Assembly (NCBI GenBank): GCA_031213475.1
Contig: JARUPZ010000025.1
Location: forward strand, 4,971,676 to 5,035,675
Length of the DNA: 64,000 nucleotides
Direction of reading: 5' to 3'
Source of the DNA: Nereocystis luetkeana
Lineage: Eukaryota > Sar > Phaeophyceae > Laminariales > Laminariaceae
Notes under the pieces: generated by a model
What the model saw: only the letters and a program-made list of their open reading frames with translations
Databases searched by the model: none
What the model was told of the DNA's origin: nothing
Translations under genes and position numbers: made by a program
In this document: in pieces, positions 27,906-42,900 of the stretch
Numbering within the stretch: position 1 is the stretch's first letter
Layout of the letters: each line of letters opens with the position of its first letter

Positions 27906-28099
27906 ACTTGGCTTCCCTCGTGTGTCCTAAGACCAGCCCGTACCGAAAAACAGCAAGCAACACAGTTACTGCTGATACAATGAGAGCACAGCAGTTTAGT
28001 ACTTGATAGTGCGCTTCCATTTGAGAACCAAAAACGAATCATAAGGAACGACAAGTGAAGTAGACGGAACACACCTACCTCTTTCTGTGCTTCGCCGTT

Positions 28100-28198
28100 T
28101 TAACCCTTTTAGAACCGCAGTCCCGTTTTGTGGACAAACCAGTCAATTTTTAAAAATAGTTCGTTCCCAAAACGGGGCTGCGGTTCTAAAGGGGTTAA
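28100..28198. mobile_element. TTAA-type MITE, unit B counterpart of copy 2
   Basis: 99 bp bounded by TTAA on both sides; the left terminus is TTAACCCTTTTAGAACCGC and the right terminus GCGGTTCTAAAGGGGTTAA. This is the least decayed member here. It is orthologous in position to 8166-8264. Confidence 0.7.
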
Positions 28199-30207
28199 TG
28201 CCGACCAGTAGTAGAATAAAGTAGTATCGTGCTGTTGACACTAACCTATCAGATTTCAGGTTGTTAATTACACTGCTGATTGATGCTGTGGACAGCAACG
28301 ATTTTCGGCAAATACTTTGTGAAAGCGTTGTAACGACATGAAGCTTGCGTGATGTAGGCTTAACGGGATACCTCTATTTTGTCTTTTTAAATTTACGTCA
28401 AGAATATACCGACGAAACATATTCCACCCACATAGTCATATATCACATATATATTGGTACGTAACGCATACCTACATGATCCGCGTTGAAAAAAATCAAT
28501 TTATGTTGTTACGTGTAGTTTATATATATCGGAAACACCACAATAATAACAAGTTATTGACGCGCCGACACTTGGCTCCAACTAACTTCAGAAGTTCGCG
28601 CCTAACCTCTCGTTTCGTAGCCCATACGCCCATGGCCTCCTGCCGCCTCGAATGTGTGCCGGAAAATTTGGTTATCGTATAAATTCGCCCGCCTGTCGCC
28701 TTGAAGTTTCCTGTAGACGTTTTTGTTCCTGGGGTGTGTGTATGATCTGTATAAAAAAAAATATCAAGAATGTGATATTGCAGCCTCATCCAGAATAACA
28801 ATTGCGGATCGGCAGACACACAAACAAACGTACCTATCCGCTCACAGAGTTGAACCGAACGAACCGAATTGTCGTCCCTTAATATCCCAGGAGAATAATC
28901 CTGTCCGCGAAGGTCCTGAGGATACATACAGGTCATGATTTATTGATCAACGATGCGGTACGCGCGACCGTCCTCCCCCGCACTGTCTTAGCAAACCTGA
29001 GGATCCACGCAACTGATCGAACGGACAGACTATGTGCAGATTATCTACAGAAGTATGCGCCCTATTAATAGTATACTATCGAAACGTAGGATTTTTTTTT
29101 GCGGAATCACAAACCGATCTAGACTCCAAAGCGCCCCAGAGACCACCAGCAGCCCCACCTCCGGAAGCGTCAAAGAATCCGCAGAATGCCCGTACCCGGA
29201 TACGGCACCCGGCATGCACCGAGAATGCCCTCGATAGATCGGCGCGGTGTCCAGCCCACCCTTGTCATTCCACAGTCGCCCCCGCTCTTCTGCCTACAAC
29301 ACCAAATAAAGGCATCCCTACTACCACGCGAGAGGAGGACACCAATCCATCTGCTACACACTGCTTCTTGTTCACAGCGTGAGTGATACCCAGGGTGTAA
29401 AAAACCAAGCAAGATGAATGCTGGCCCATGTGAATACTGCATACCGATGTAGTTCGTTCCTCACGTGCGTTTGAGGCACGATATTGAACTCAAGCAGGTC
29501 AGGCGAGCATAGTGATCGCGTTTGAATGCTACAAAGTGGAACGTATCGCCAGGAAGTGCAGTGAAGTACCTGTTTTCAGCTGGAAGTTGATACGGACACA
29601 AGTCGACAGTAGCAAAACAATGTGCGTTAAGTCTCTGTGCGATGTTAGGTTCATATTTTATGGGCACAAGCTCGACATCTAAGTTTGGGCGTGCGAGTAT
29701 ACAGTTCGTGCAACGGATCCAGACCTGACGGGCAGGTTGAATTTCCGTCGTCAATCGTGTTTCACAGTTCTTCGCACTTGTGTGTATTTCCCATGGAACG
29801 TGTTTGCCACCTACATCGACGACACGAAAGTACTAGTGTCCCTACGATTCTTACTGTGTAGCGCTCCGAGTACACTCTACGGGTGACTTGGACTACACGT
29901 TGCTCACCATGCGATGATTTCAGTAAATGTGATCTTGTAGCCAATGCACACGTCTCACGTTACTCACAGATGTTTTTCTTGCCGCAGGCTCATCTTGTCA
30001 CGTCTGCCAAACATTTTTTAGTTTTGTGCGAATGTACCTGAAGAACGGAAAATCTACACGTTTTTTCCCTCCTCGCCCTCTAAAGTGGTCTCTCACCTCA
30101 CTCTCCGTTCACAAAACGTTGCAATACATCCCACTTCGTGTCGTTTCCTGCTTTCATCAAATAACAGCGGAAACAAGAACCCATCAAGGACGACATCCAC
30201 TCGCAGC

Positions 30208-33200
30208 ATGAAGGGGCTTGCAGGATCCGCCGGTGCTGTGGCCGTCATCGCCTTCGGCGTGTTCTCCGGAGCTCGCGCAGAATCGGTGGGACAAGAGCCC
30301 GCTGACCACGGGTCAATTATCGGTGTGGATGATGCTGGGTCCCCATCGATGAACGCTGTAGACGACACTCCTTCGCGTCGTCTTCAAGCTAGTGGACGCC
30401 GCCGACGCCCACCCCCCCCGGTCGTGAACGATGATGCTCTTGATCCCACTGGCACCGTGAGTGCCGGCAATGGCTATGTGTGCGGCGTTTTCCAGTAACC
30501 TTCGGGTATAGGGTCGGGTGGAGAGACGACCGCTTATTCAGAACAATGGGCTTTGTCTGCAGTAGGAATGCATTCTCGAAAGGGATGTCTGTATAGCATG
30601 ATACTGCCATTACTGTCTCGATGGACGTACCAAGTACAGGTCGCTTTTGTTTCGGAGAGGCTTCAATACTGTGAAGCTGCGGGCGCAGCCCGGTCGAACG
30701 TCGGCGACATTCCAAATTACATTACAAGACACGTTGTGTGCCATGGTTTATAGCTGATCCACAAAGTTGAAACTAGGGGTTAATAGTAGCATTGCTCGCA
30801 ACCAGCCTCAACCCCAGCGATAGCCCGATTGACCTTGCGCGTTGCGGCGGTCACAGACGGCGTCTCTTGATAGTTACAGGCAGAATATGTCGTTTTCATG
30901 ATCATTGTGTCCCTGACCGTTCCCCTTTCCGTTCGTATCACATTCGTTACCATGCCTTGTGATGAATAGCCTGCAGAACGAGCTGCCAGCGCGCTTACCC
31001 AGCGGACTGAGTGGGCCGAAACCGAGTTCGCAGCATCGGTCGGCACTCTCCACGAAAACAATGGGGACCTGTCATCCGCCGCCACGTTCCACAAGTCGCT
31101 GCCGCACGACAGCCTAGGACAGGTGAAACCGACTTTAAAGGTGTTTTCGTTCGCCGCGTTCGACTCGAAAGACTAACGGTGTATAATGTGGTGTGGATTG
31201 AAGAAATCGTGCCAGTTTGCGCTGGTGGGGCTCCACATATCGTTTGCGAGCATACCAGTTTGTTGAATGTAGAAGGTACTCTCCATATATACATAGGAAG
31301 TAGTACAAGGAACTGCGAAAGATTGCCATATTAATGTGTTCCGTTTTGACCCAAATCATGTTGGAGGAAGGTCCCACTCAACCGGTGGGGCTACCAAATA
31401 TAGTTTCATATCGAATTTGTTTTTTCCTTCATGGCATCCGGCCGACCTTTACAGTAACCTATGGCAGTGTTCATTGGGCTGCGACTCTACGATGAGGTAG
31501 CTTTTGTAGTTGTTCCGAAACAAAGTCTCAAATATGTGCCGTTCTATTGCACTAACAGGAGAATCTCGTCTTGAAAACGACATGAATCCGCATGAAGCGG
31601 TAAGCCTATACCCCACTCAACGACAGGCATTTGTACCGATCTCCAATGATCAACGCTGCCCGTGACGTTCCCCATGTGAACAGACGAAACCCATTCCGAT
31701 AGTTCTGGAACAGGGCGATGCTAATACAGTGACTACACAAGCTGACAAATGCACGTTGTCTGTGTATATCATTGGGCCCTTTTCGATCGGGGTGGTATTA
31801 TGTCGAATTCAACATTGAAGTAACGGCGGCGAGCTGAAATACCCTGTATATCGAAACGGCAGATAAAGCGATACTTCCGAGCGCAATGTCGGGCTGCACA
31901 TGAACCCCGAAATGTTTTTAGCGCACGGCCATGACAGATCAATTCTGGCAACCAAATATCTGTTCGAGGACAGCAGAATAGTATATCCCGGACGCTTTCC
32001 ACAATTCATAACATGTGTACCAAAGCATGGCTACATTGCCTTTAATGCGGAATGGTACCAACTTACCCTCGTGTTTGCTTACTTACGCGTGATCCGTTGT
32101 TTAAATGCTGTCTCGATAATCCTGCTATATTCCAGGTGGACACCGAGGCTTTTGACGCTCTTATCGAGTGCGTTGCCGAAGGAGATTTTGACACATGCGA
32201 GCTGGTGCCGGCCGGGGACGACGACGGCTTCCTGGTCAACCCCCTCGGGGGTATCGCCGTAGACATGGCAGGAGCGTCCGGGTACGTCATTGTTCAGCAA
32301 CGTGGAGTACGCTTAATTGGTCTGTCACGCTGAACGAGACGACGGAATATTTTAGGCGATCTGCTTATTATGACACGACCAACCTACTACTATGATCGCC
32401 GACAACATATACAGCGGTATCGTACTCGGTCATGAAGTCAACGACACACCTTTTAACAGTGGCGATAGCTATCGTAGGGTTCGACCGCGGCCGACCACAA
32501 GTACAATATTTGCAACGCAAGGACACCATGTTTAAAACGTCACCAGTCGACATATTACGTATGTCGTACACTTTCTCGGCCCCAACAGGTTTGGCGTTGA
32601 TTGTGCAGGCCGTGAAGTATACAATGCATTCCCTGGTAGCGTTGCGGGCAATATGGTATTCCACGGCGGCATTAATCAACACTAACCGGCTACCATACCG
32701 CTTGGCACCTTTACCGCCACCCTCGTGCGCTTCATTATCCCTTGTATTGTGTCCGTCCTGCACCGCGTTGGAATCTTCGCTTCAATTCCCCTGGAAAAAT
32801 TCCACCGGTCGGTTCGTCCAAATATCTCCTGTGGACAATTCTCGCCCGCGCCATCGGCTTCATGCCGTGCTCGACGACGGCCACGATGTCGGCACCTTAC
32901 CTCGTGTACTGCTTCAATTTGCTTCGCCTTCGTCCTTGGACCTGCGCTCATCGCCGCTCGTGAACTGCGGATGTTCCCCACAGCCCCGCTTTGACTATCC
33001 CCAGCGCGTCACTGCTCAACTCTGAGGACCTGGTAAGTCGTAGATATTTATGATGCTAGACACCGTAGAAGCTTGATGAAGGGATATTACGCAAAACGTT
33101 GCGGTAAAGGATCGTGTCGATGGTGTACCTCACCAATACCGTTGTTTCTTTCATGTCGACGTAGCGCCTTGTCAACCTTGTGTCATCTGCCTCGCACAAT

Positions 33201-36200
33201 CGTGTTCCATATGCGTTGGATTGGACTACATTTGAGACACCCCCGTACCGGGTCGAACTTGATGTGTCCATGCTACCACAGGCTGCTCAAATGGCTGAAC
33301 TGTACTGGATGGCCTTGGCGAGGGACGTACCTTTCTCCCAGTATGGAGAAGACCGGATAACTGTGGAGGCAGCAGGTAACACGCACACATTCGGTTGGAG
33401 CTTGTGGTAAGATGTATCTTCCCTGCACGTTGAGACGACTGTACCTCAAGATGTTGTTCCGTCTGGTTTCTCTGCTCAAAGAGATGACGTCGCGGGGGCA
33501 GAGAAATCGAAAGTTGGGTGAGACCAAGAGAGATCCTTCCCCTTTACCAAGCCAGGGGTTGTGGTGTTTGGATTGTACTCCATGGTACACGTATACGTGC
33601 ATTCATGTTTGCATAATCGATTTGCTGGTCTACCACATTCGAAACAGGTTTTTATTGTAGGTAGTGCTGCACTGCGCGGGAGCGCGAGTTATAGCTCTGC
33701 ACGAATGGAAGCATGCCCCTTAACCTGCTGAGTAATTTTTGTGGTTTCTGCTGTGAGCGCTGCCACATTTGTTCACACAAGTGTTGTTAGGTGCCCTATT
33801 ATCCAAACAATATAACTCCACCACACTGGTCTAATGATTGGGACTACTGTCTCTACCCGCCTATACGATTTGCTCGTCGGATAATCGACAGACAACTTGG
33901 CCACCATGCCGGGTTTCGCTGATATGAATATGGTGGCCGTCGGGCCGGATGGCAGGGCCGACCCACAGACACAGCTCTTCCGGTCTTCTGCACTCGGAGT
34001 CGAGACGGGACCCTTCGTTTCTCAGGTGCTGTGTGACATCTGGTTCAGCGTTTGCTGCCGTTCATGCCTTTGCCACCAGCTTGCCTGCTTCCGTATTGGG
34101 CGTTTTACGCACTTTCCTCTAACGTTTCAGACACCGGTTCGTCGTTGCACAGTGTGCGACGTGGATGATTGCACCAGGAAGCCTACAAACCCTGCATGTA
34201 TGCCGGCACACAGCTGGTTTCTTTTTGCTTGCTTGCGATGTATTGACTGTGGTATCCCATTCGCCGTTTCCCTGTGCTGAGTAGTTTCTACTTGATATAT
34301 GATAAGGAGGACGCCTTTGACGCGTGAAGGGTTTACCCTGCTGATCAATACCGTCCTTCGACGCTGGTGTCGCTTCCTGCTGTTTGGGCTACACCAGCTA
34401 TTGGTCAAGGACTTCACCATCGACTCCATCACTGCGAAAGCTCAGCTGACGACGTTCGCACCGGGAGTAGACTACATGGCCGACTACGACGAATGGCTCT
34501 TCATACAGGTTAGCGAAGCCATCATAATGTACCGACCGCAAATATAAAAGACGCGTACGCCATGGAATACCGCTCATAAGACTTGATTAAGGCATTCATT
34601 TTCGATTTTTTTATGGGTCTGCTCCTTAGAGTATTCCAAGAAAGAGTCCGAGCACCCCGCGTGATACAATCCAGAGTTGTGTAACAAGTCCATTTATTGT
34701 ACGGTATGGATTGTACGCATCTAGCGACGTACGATCGTTGAACCGTATTTCAATATTCGATACTTCCGTGAAATACGCAGATCAAGGCTGACGTCTGCTT
34801 ACCTGCCGGCACTCTAAGCTTGTACATGCTTAATGGAGTACACATTGAACGCCGACAGATAGCTTTTCACAACGCTATGACCATTAAAAGTGCAGGTCGT
34901 AGGCCGCTCACGTGCTACATGCGTTCGGAAATCTCGAATGCTGCGGGGGGACGATGATATGGGTAGTTCCGATCTCCTTTCTGGCCATAACGTCCAACTC
35001 TTTCCTCGCCCCTTTGAAAAATCTCCAGAACGGTGGCAAGCCTGACTCGCCGGAGGAGGTAGACCCCGTGAAGCGATACATCCGGAGCGCCCGCGACCTT
35101 GCGACCACGTCAGCTACCGATACCATCAACACGTGAGAATAGCAAATATGGTTCATGTTGCATACCATAATATGAAAAATGAAGCCTTGGGATAAACTAT
35201 CGCGCAACCGTTTCTTCGGATGTCGCGACAGTCACAAATTTCAGCATCGCATTGCACCTGCCCACCGACGACTACTTTGAACGATGTCAACAACCACATG
35301 CCCTGGCGTTTCGTCAACGTGCTGATCATCTCGCATGAAATCCAGTACCTAATGCATATTTGACAAGCTGTATTTACATTGAAACAGGATTCACATGTAA
35401 CCATTCGACGACTAAACGTTGCGCTGTGCAGGGAGGCGTACCGAGCTGCACTGATTCTTATCGAAGAAGGAGCCATCAGCCGTCCTGGTTTCAACGGTCC
35501 GTACACGGAAAGCGGCCGCCAAGTCGGCTTCGTCAACTACGGCATCTCCCACATTATGAGGCTTGTCGGAACCGGGGAGCTGGCTCAGAGGGCCTCATGG
35601 TATCAGAAGTGGAACGTTCACTTGTTTGCTCGTCCGGAGGTGAGGTTTGAATGCGTTGCCCACAGTGGCTGATAATATCGATCGGAATTGGAATGGATGC
35701 TACAGTATGGTCACGCCTTGGGTTTGTTAGGCCCTCCTTTATAGCCTCACCGAAAACGGGATTTTGATAAAACATGAATGTTCAAATTGCGAATCATCCT
35801 GTAGCCAAAGTACGTATCGAAAACGAACGAAAATCATTCCCGGTGTTACAGCAGTATCGTGCAGATCCCCTTGCGACAACCCCCGTCGGGCAGACATTTT
35901 TTTTTGCTAGAACTAGCTACCCCTTGTCGTAGCGCGAACCTCGTCGCTTGAGTCTAGATTCACTATCATGCCGTTGCAGACCATACGAGTATTATGTACG
36001 AATCCAAGCTGTCTTCCGGACACGCTAGGATTGTAAGCTTGAACCTGTTTGTCTGCGTGTGATGTTTTCGGCTGCAACGTAAATAGTGGTTCACTCTGTC
36101 CCCAACAACACCTGCTCCTTCCCACTTCGTCTTGTCGTGTGTGTTGGGTCGTGGGACGCGACAGGCCGTCGGTGGAACTATCCACAACGTCCTAAACGGC

Positions 36201-38880
36201 GACCTCGATGTAGAATTCCCCGACTCGCTTCTCAACAACAGGCGGTTGCTAAGGAGGGTGGCACGACGCAACAGGGAGATCACCGGGCAGAGGCGCAGGC
36301 GCCCGCGCACATTCCTTCTCCCCCAGGTGAGTTTCGAATTCGACCAGCATATGGCGCATTCAAACTCTGGCTGAGATTGCCTGCGTCCACATAGTGTTTC
36401 CGACGAAGTGTTTGTCGTTCGTAGCATGTTTGATGTGATCGATATGTGCTCGACTCGTGTCTCAAATGGTTCGGGACGCGAACGTCCATACATGTTCGAA
36501 TAGTCCTAGCGGGCACTAAACTGTACTGGGCATTACTACTTCGTGCCACCGACGGGCTCTGCGTAAATACCCTGAAGTTCAGTATTCGAAAGGATAGCCT
36601 TCGACGAGATGATAGACGGCGTATACCGCAAACATTCAAACGTCGACTGAACAGACCTCTCGACTGAATATGAGTTCAATATCCGCTCAATGATGTGCTT
36701 CATATTGTTGACCATCCCCGCCGGATGCGCTATGTTTTCACAGGCCGTTAACGAGGGGTCACCAACTCACCCTTCGTACCCCTCTGGGCACGCTGTCCAG
36801 AACGGCGCCTTCGCCACGGTACTCAAGGTAAGCCGTTTGGTTTATGCGCACATCAAGTGGTTTGATCAACAGTGATATAGCGGCAGCTATGTATATTTCT
36901 GTGTATGCTTGTTGGGTGAGGACGCAGCCGACGGGATTGAAGCTCGAACTGAACCGCAAAAGAGGAATGACACTTTTAATTCTAGGCACTGGTTCTCAGC
37001 AGCATACTCTGAAATGATTGAAGTATATACCATCGGGTTTGCTGTTTTTGCAATGCATTACTTAATATTATTTGCTCTTTTTTCCGTTTTCGTCTGTGAT
37101 GGAAACACATTCATAGTCTCTCCCCAGGAGGTTTGGCAAAATCGTCGATAAAACTCCACGATTGCATCGCCCACAACGGTAAAGAACGCACGCACAGTAG
37201 CCTCACAGCTTCGTCAGCCAGTACCAACCGGCCAGCTGTTGCTATCGACATCAAGTCTCGGCCGTCGACTGCAAAATGTGTGTTAAGGGTTCGGCTAACG
37301 TAATGCAAGTATCCTGTTCAGCACCAGGGCATATCCTATCTCGCATGCACATTAAATATCGTGCGTTGTAGTCGACATCGTAGCGGCACCAGCGTTAATA
37401 GTACGAGGTCGGAATTGCGTGACATTCACGTGATCCGCCTGTGTAGTTGGCGATTTACGACGTCGCCGAGACATCGCGGTGTCGTCGTGTGTTTGAAACC
37501 GTTAAGGTTGAACCGATGCGCCAACCACTTGAAAAACCAGCAATCGTTGCAGTGTTCCGATACCACTACAGCTACTGGCCTCGCGTCGTCACTATTCAGC
37601 CCGCCGGTGATCAAGCTGGAAATCATGGAGCTAGCGCGAGATTAACCTAGCTGCTCCACTCAGCGCCAAGAGAAAACAAAAGTATGTACTGAGCTCGACA
37701 TTGTTCTCATTATTCCTGTTGCGACTTGCCCCCATATCCGGCAGGCTCTTGTCGGACTGGAGCGTGGCGCTTCGTGCTTTAGCGACCCCGTGGTCCCGGA
37801 CGACGAAGGGTTGACCCTTCTGCCCTACACCGGCGACGAATGCCTGACGTACGAGGGAGAGATCAACAAATTGGCCGTCAACGTGGCATTCGGCAGGTAC
37901 GAGATGAGTGGACGAGTTCAGTTCGAGCAATTGAACCCTTCCGATTCCTCTGCGTCTTTTTCAAGGCTTTCTGTCGTCAAATATTTCGTACTCCGTGTGT
38001 GGCATTATGTGCCATGAATCGAATTTACCTTAACGGACGTTACTCGTGTTCTGCTTGCTCTGATAATATGCAGGCAGATGATGGGTATTCACTGGAGGAT
38101 GGACGGCCAGGAAGGGTTGCTCCTCGGCGAGATGGCCGGTGTGCGGATACTGCAGCAGGTGAGAGAGCGCACGCACATAGGACGTCTACTCACAAAAAAA
38201 GGGATACCTTACATCCTACATATATATGAACAGGAATATGCAAAAATAATCATTGCTCTGGTACAAATATTCAGTTTTGCTGGTGACTCTAGCTGCTGCT
38301 ACTCATGAACTGTTTCACCGCTGTTCCCGTTGATCATGCGGTGCATAAGCTAGTTTGTAGTTATCCTCATTCAGGTATTGTTTGGGCATTCTACGAACGC
38401 AAGTATGTTTGGGACTTTGATCAATGTGAACTCGAGCTGGTACACACCATCCACCAAATAGAAAGGGACAACAATTCACAGAATTATCGCGCGCGATAGT
38501 CGTCGATATGGACCTTCGTTCGTCATGACAAGCTCAACCATAGTCGACGGGCACACAGTACTGAAGCCCCTAACGTAGGCGTTGATCTGGCGGCGCTCTA
38601 TCTCTTTCTCGCTCGAGATTTACTGTTCCTCGCTAAATCACTGAACCTTCAAACATAATCGATCGACATCAAAACCATGAATAGATTGGTGTGATACTCA
38701 CTCTTCTTCCACGTATTTTTCGATCTTACGTTGCAGGAGGCCGTGGCATTCCCAGAGAACGAGGGTTACGAGTTCCGTCTCATGTCCGGCCAGACGATCA
38801 GACTCGAACCCGACGGGTCATTCTTCGTCGACAACCAGCGGTGCAGCGGAGAGGCGTTCATGGGGGCTGACCTGTGCTAA
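30208..38880 (+). CDS. vHPO: vanadium-dependent haloperoxidase, copy 2 (14 exons)
   Basis: Exons: 30208-30456, 30970-31122, 32136-32281, 32984-33032, 33282-33375, 33892-34025, 34398-34508, 35029-35132, 35432-35639, 36165-36326, 36744-36827, 37745-37896, 38074-38158, 38737-38880. Every exon has exactly the length of its copy 1 partner, giving 624 residues. Only two residues differ from copy 1: Val38 to Ile and Gln71 to Pro. Both lie between the signal peptide and the catalytic region. About 15 codons differ synonymously, mostly in exon 10. All vanadate-site residues are kept (K406, R414, S484-G485-H486, R549, H555), so the same extracellular haloperoxidase activity is expected. The upstream region is collinear with copy 1 for 10 kb, so regulation is probably similar. 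Confidence 0.93.
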
Positions 38881-39985
38881 CATGTCGAACGGGGGCACAC
38901 GGGTACTGTACCACTCACGAGGACGGTGTCAAACCCCTGTCGGGGTCGCACTGTGCAGGCTGCATCGACGCAATCTCCACGGGTTTCCAGTGGGAACGTT
39001 GTCAATAGTAGGGGGTTGATCCCCCATCGCGATCAGTTGTGTAGTGTTCGGCGACCGAGATCGAATACGGGGTGTAGGAACGTCAACTCTCACATCTCGG
39101 CAAGGGTGGCAGAACTGTAACATTTATGTAAACGCTATTAATATGCCCCGATGTGTCGAAGACGATCGCTGGACTAGGTTAGCAGGTGAATTCAACACCT
39201 TCTGCCTCTGACCCGCTGTCGACATTCAATGCGGGTGGGTTTCAACGAAATTGTTGAAGCTTTTGTTTCAGGATACTTCCGCGTAAGCCACTACCTTTAA
39301 GCGACGTGACGAGAAAGGTGACAGGTTGTGCTTTGGAAATGTGTAACAGACTGAGTGTACTACAGCAGTCGCTGACGTTGTTTTACATATACAGTGATCG
39401 ATATAATCGCGAGGGTCAAGTACGACTGTTGGACGTTTTGAAGCTGCGGCCTTCTGTATGTTTGCCACACTTGCGTTGGCCGACGTTCAACTTCAGAATC
39501 ACACATGCGTTAGAAAGGAAAGGCCTCTTTCTTAGAAACCGTTGGAGTTGTTCTTGAGAAGTGAGCTTCTTTGGGTAGAGCTGACCCGTCCCCCGCCCCC
39601 GGGGCGTACGACGTCCTTATGGCTCAATTTTCAGCTGAAATGCATGCTTATCTCCTGCAGGGATCAGATTGATGAACCAGTATACTGATTAGGTCAGTGT
39701 GTTTCAGTACCTGTAGCAGTACTCACCACGGTATCGACAATTGTATATGTGCGGCAGAAAAGTAGTGTGTGGACATGTATATTTACTATGTACAGTAGTG
39801 ACTTGTGTAGTTTGCCTCAAGTAAAGAAAAGTGTGGAATATATATTCGTTCAGTGCTGTATACATGGCCTGGCAAATCTAGTCAGAAAGCAGGCCACCGA
39901 ACGAGCCCATCGACCGTCCTACTAGCACGGACATTGAGGTATCTACATTGTCCCACTCGAGGCGTACACAAGTCGTTCATTCCGC
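38881..39985. other. 3' flank of copy 2 (3' UTR and spacer)
   Basis: Collinear with 18905-20011. The C run of unit A is shortened and interrupted here (near 39591-39600). No gene is seen. It ends at the B/C junction. Confidence 0.55.
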
Positions 39986-42900
39986 GTTTGTGGAAAGCTC
40001 ACGAGCTACTCATCATCATGTAGAATATGTTGGGTCATCCATGTGGATAATATCATTGTTTTTGTCGGCGCTGCATCCCACGTAATATATATAACACGTG
40101 CAACACGAAGTTGCCCTCGCAGAGGTCTGCCAAATAACTTGGAGCCATGGGCGGCGAGTGGCACGTGTGTCCGAAGTAACTGATTTCTATTAAATCGACC
40201 ACGCCGTTATTTCCGTCAAAAGTGAAATTCTTGATCGCAGTTCGTACAAACTTCACACATTACATGTTGAGTCGTGCCCACTCTTGTAAGTGTGGCGAGA
40301 TGGGTATGCGCAGTTTGGCGGTGTGGCCTGTGGTAGTATCTGATCAAAGTGGTAAGGACACGCGCCAGGTTCTAATAATTCAATTGGTGGTAGTTGTCGC
40401 CTCGGACCGAACCCGGTTAAAATCACTGACAAGAAGATAGACAAGGTAGGATTAAGTTACTTTGCTGACCTGGTATGCCTCAGACGTTGGGCACTGTGTC
40501 GAGTTCGTTGTCAACAACTAGTCACATGTAATCCAACATGCTTCGAATCCATAGATTCCCGGCCACGATGCCGCCAATTTGTGCGTTTTGCCTGCAGAGA
40601 GTCAAACCGTTCATCACCCGTATCGGTCATTTTTCTCTCCCGATATTTTCGAATTTTATAAACACTGGATTGAATGTAGGCTGTAGCAGATAAACTCCGG
40701 GTTTTCCGTGTCCTTAGTGTGTATCATAACTGGTTTTACATTCGGTAGTGATTGTTTAGTTCGACGTACATAACGTAACCATTAATTATATATGACGACG
40801 GCAATTATTTCTGTCGCATGTCGTCGTCGGTCCAGCGCTCAGGGCCCAACTACCTACCCGCGCCGACCAGTTTTCGTCTCCCATCATGGATTCAACCCAA
40901 AATATGACATTGCGCAACAGTATCCGTTTCAAGGTTAACCCCAAGGTAGGGTGCAAGTTTGTCCAACAAACTCATCCACAATGGAACAAAGGCTGGGATA
41001 GGTTTATCCCTATTATACCAAATATGTTTTCGTACTCTCGTGGCTCTTTCCACTATTGTAAGTGACTACCCAATATAGTCCGAACATTATTTGGGATTGG
41101 GTGTTGTTTGTTGTATGCTTCGGGTATCGGGATCCACTTTCTCATCACATATCTCCCGAGCCTGCGAAATCTTCCGCGGCCACTCATCGAGATGTATGTC
41201 TTTGGCTACTTCCCGCGATATACCGAGTAAACCCGGCATTTAACCCAAACACGTTTCCATGCATACGCCCACATATTCGTCGGACTCCTGGAAAACCGGA
41301 CGCATTGCCGACCCTCCACCGGGTGTTTTTGACGTAGAGAGCATCAATACCGACAAACCCGGTGCGGCTTCCACGCTTTCCAAATACGACTCGATCGCCT
41401 GCAGTCCATGCCGTTAGGTCATGGCCAACCTGTGTTTTACACAACAACTGCTTGCAGCTACCTCGATGTCGGTGGGGACTTGTGTAGAAGAGTCATCCAG
41501 TGGTTCTACAACAACTTCGAAATGCAAGAACGGGTACAGCAAAGGCGGAAGAATCGCAATCTCTTTTTGTGCGAACTGAGGCGATCGTCTTTGACAGGCA
41601 CTCTCGCGCCACGATTCCTTGAGGGGTAGAAGAGACGATGGGAGCTGTGAGTGGGCTAACGTACTGCGGGGGTGTCCAATGGTAAAATGGGGGGGGGGGG
41701 GACTCTAGGTCCAATATCTTCTAAACGTATCTGCAAAAGGCAGAAGTGGGTTCAATCGTGTTGATGCGGCCGTACTATTGTTGTAGTCGTAGTCGCGTAG
41801 TCCATCTCAAATTTGACGTGCGCGAGAGTTGTCTAAGTAGACGCGTCCCAGCCCCCCCTCCGTAGTTTGTCGGGGATTGCTAATCTACCGTACGTTAGCT
41901 TCAATGAAGGATCATTATGACGCGCTCCATGTAATGTAAGCACAACTCTGACACACCTGGTAGTGCTGCACAGGGTGCTCCCGTATTCATGAAATACAGA
42001 GCTTCGCGACGTCAACAAGCATACCGTACTCTGCTTGTCTCCCAATCCGCAGCCAAGATAAAATAGTCAACGTAAACCTAAACATTGTCAGGTAGCTGAA
42101 GGAGCTCTCGAAACACCGATGCAGGAGTTCTTGACCCGGAAACCAGTTGCCAGAAACCAGGGTTGCTGCAGCGGTAAAAATACCATCGCAGCACGTAGAC
42201 TCCGGACTGTTGCCGCAGCAACTGTTTGAAGTAAAGAACCACGAGCAATAAAAGCCTAAGGTGTAACAAACGGCATAATAACATGGCACACCGGTGTTCT
42301 TTGTCGAACTGGTTTATTTGTATGCCTTCCTTGATTTGCTAACGTGGCATTCACTCATACATGATGTACAGCGGTAGGAGCCCTACAAACGGTATTAACC
42401 TGCTGACGTATGGGAACGGCCACTACACACCACATGCCTGGTAGCCGGAATAAAAACAAATGCTCTGGCCCTCTCACTCTGTGGAATACCGGAAACTATC
42501 AAAGGCCCCGCTGCATCATTTGTTTCCCCTTGTATTACAGTATAATGTGTCTTGTTTTTGTGTCGCTAAACGGGGGTATTTTTTGGAACACTGCGTCGTA
42601 GGTTAGATCGCATACCTAATACACTAGGGGATTGAAGTGGCCTCCTGCTGCTGACCGACCGCAAATTCTCACCCAGGTAGAGTTGAAACCCCCCCGTTCA
42701 ATATTTGGAAATCAACGCATCACCTCGCCGAAGGGATCAAATTCTCTCGTATACCAAACGCAATCACAATGTCATATATCTTCGGTTCCCTTCACTCTGT
42801 GGAGGTCCCGGCGATAAACGGCGTTGTCTTTCTGTTGGTTGATGGTGGCATTCACCGAAGGACTACGAACACCGTTTGGAGGTCTCAAAACAGGGGATGT

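Larger units (their letters stand above)
20019..30207. other. non-coding upstream part of unit B
   Basis: Counterpart of 280-10261. Open frames here (for example 165 codons on the minus strand at 24419-24916) are interrupted in unit A, so I do not call them genes. It contains a short TA repeat near 23166-23183, two TTAA-type MITEs and the conserved upstream segment at about 29100-29450. Confidence 0.65.
20012..39985. repeat. tandem segmental duplication unit B (about 20.0 kb)
   Basis: Direct head-to-tail copy of unit A. The A/B junction reads GTTTGTGTAACCTCACGAG at 20012-20030. It differs from A by scattered substitutions and many short indels, but some blocks are nearly identical (21040-23060 and about 32400-33095). 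It contains vHPO copy 2 and retains the roughly 195-bp block missing from A. Confidence 0.93.
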
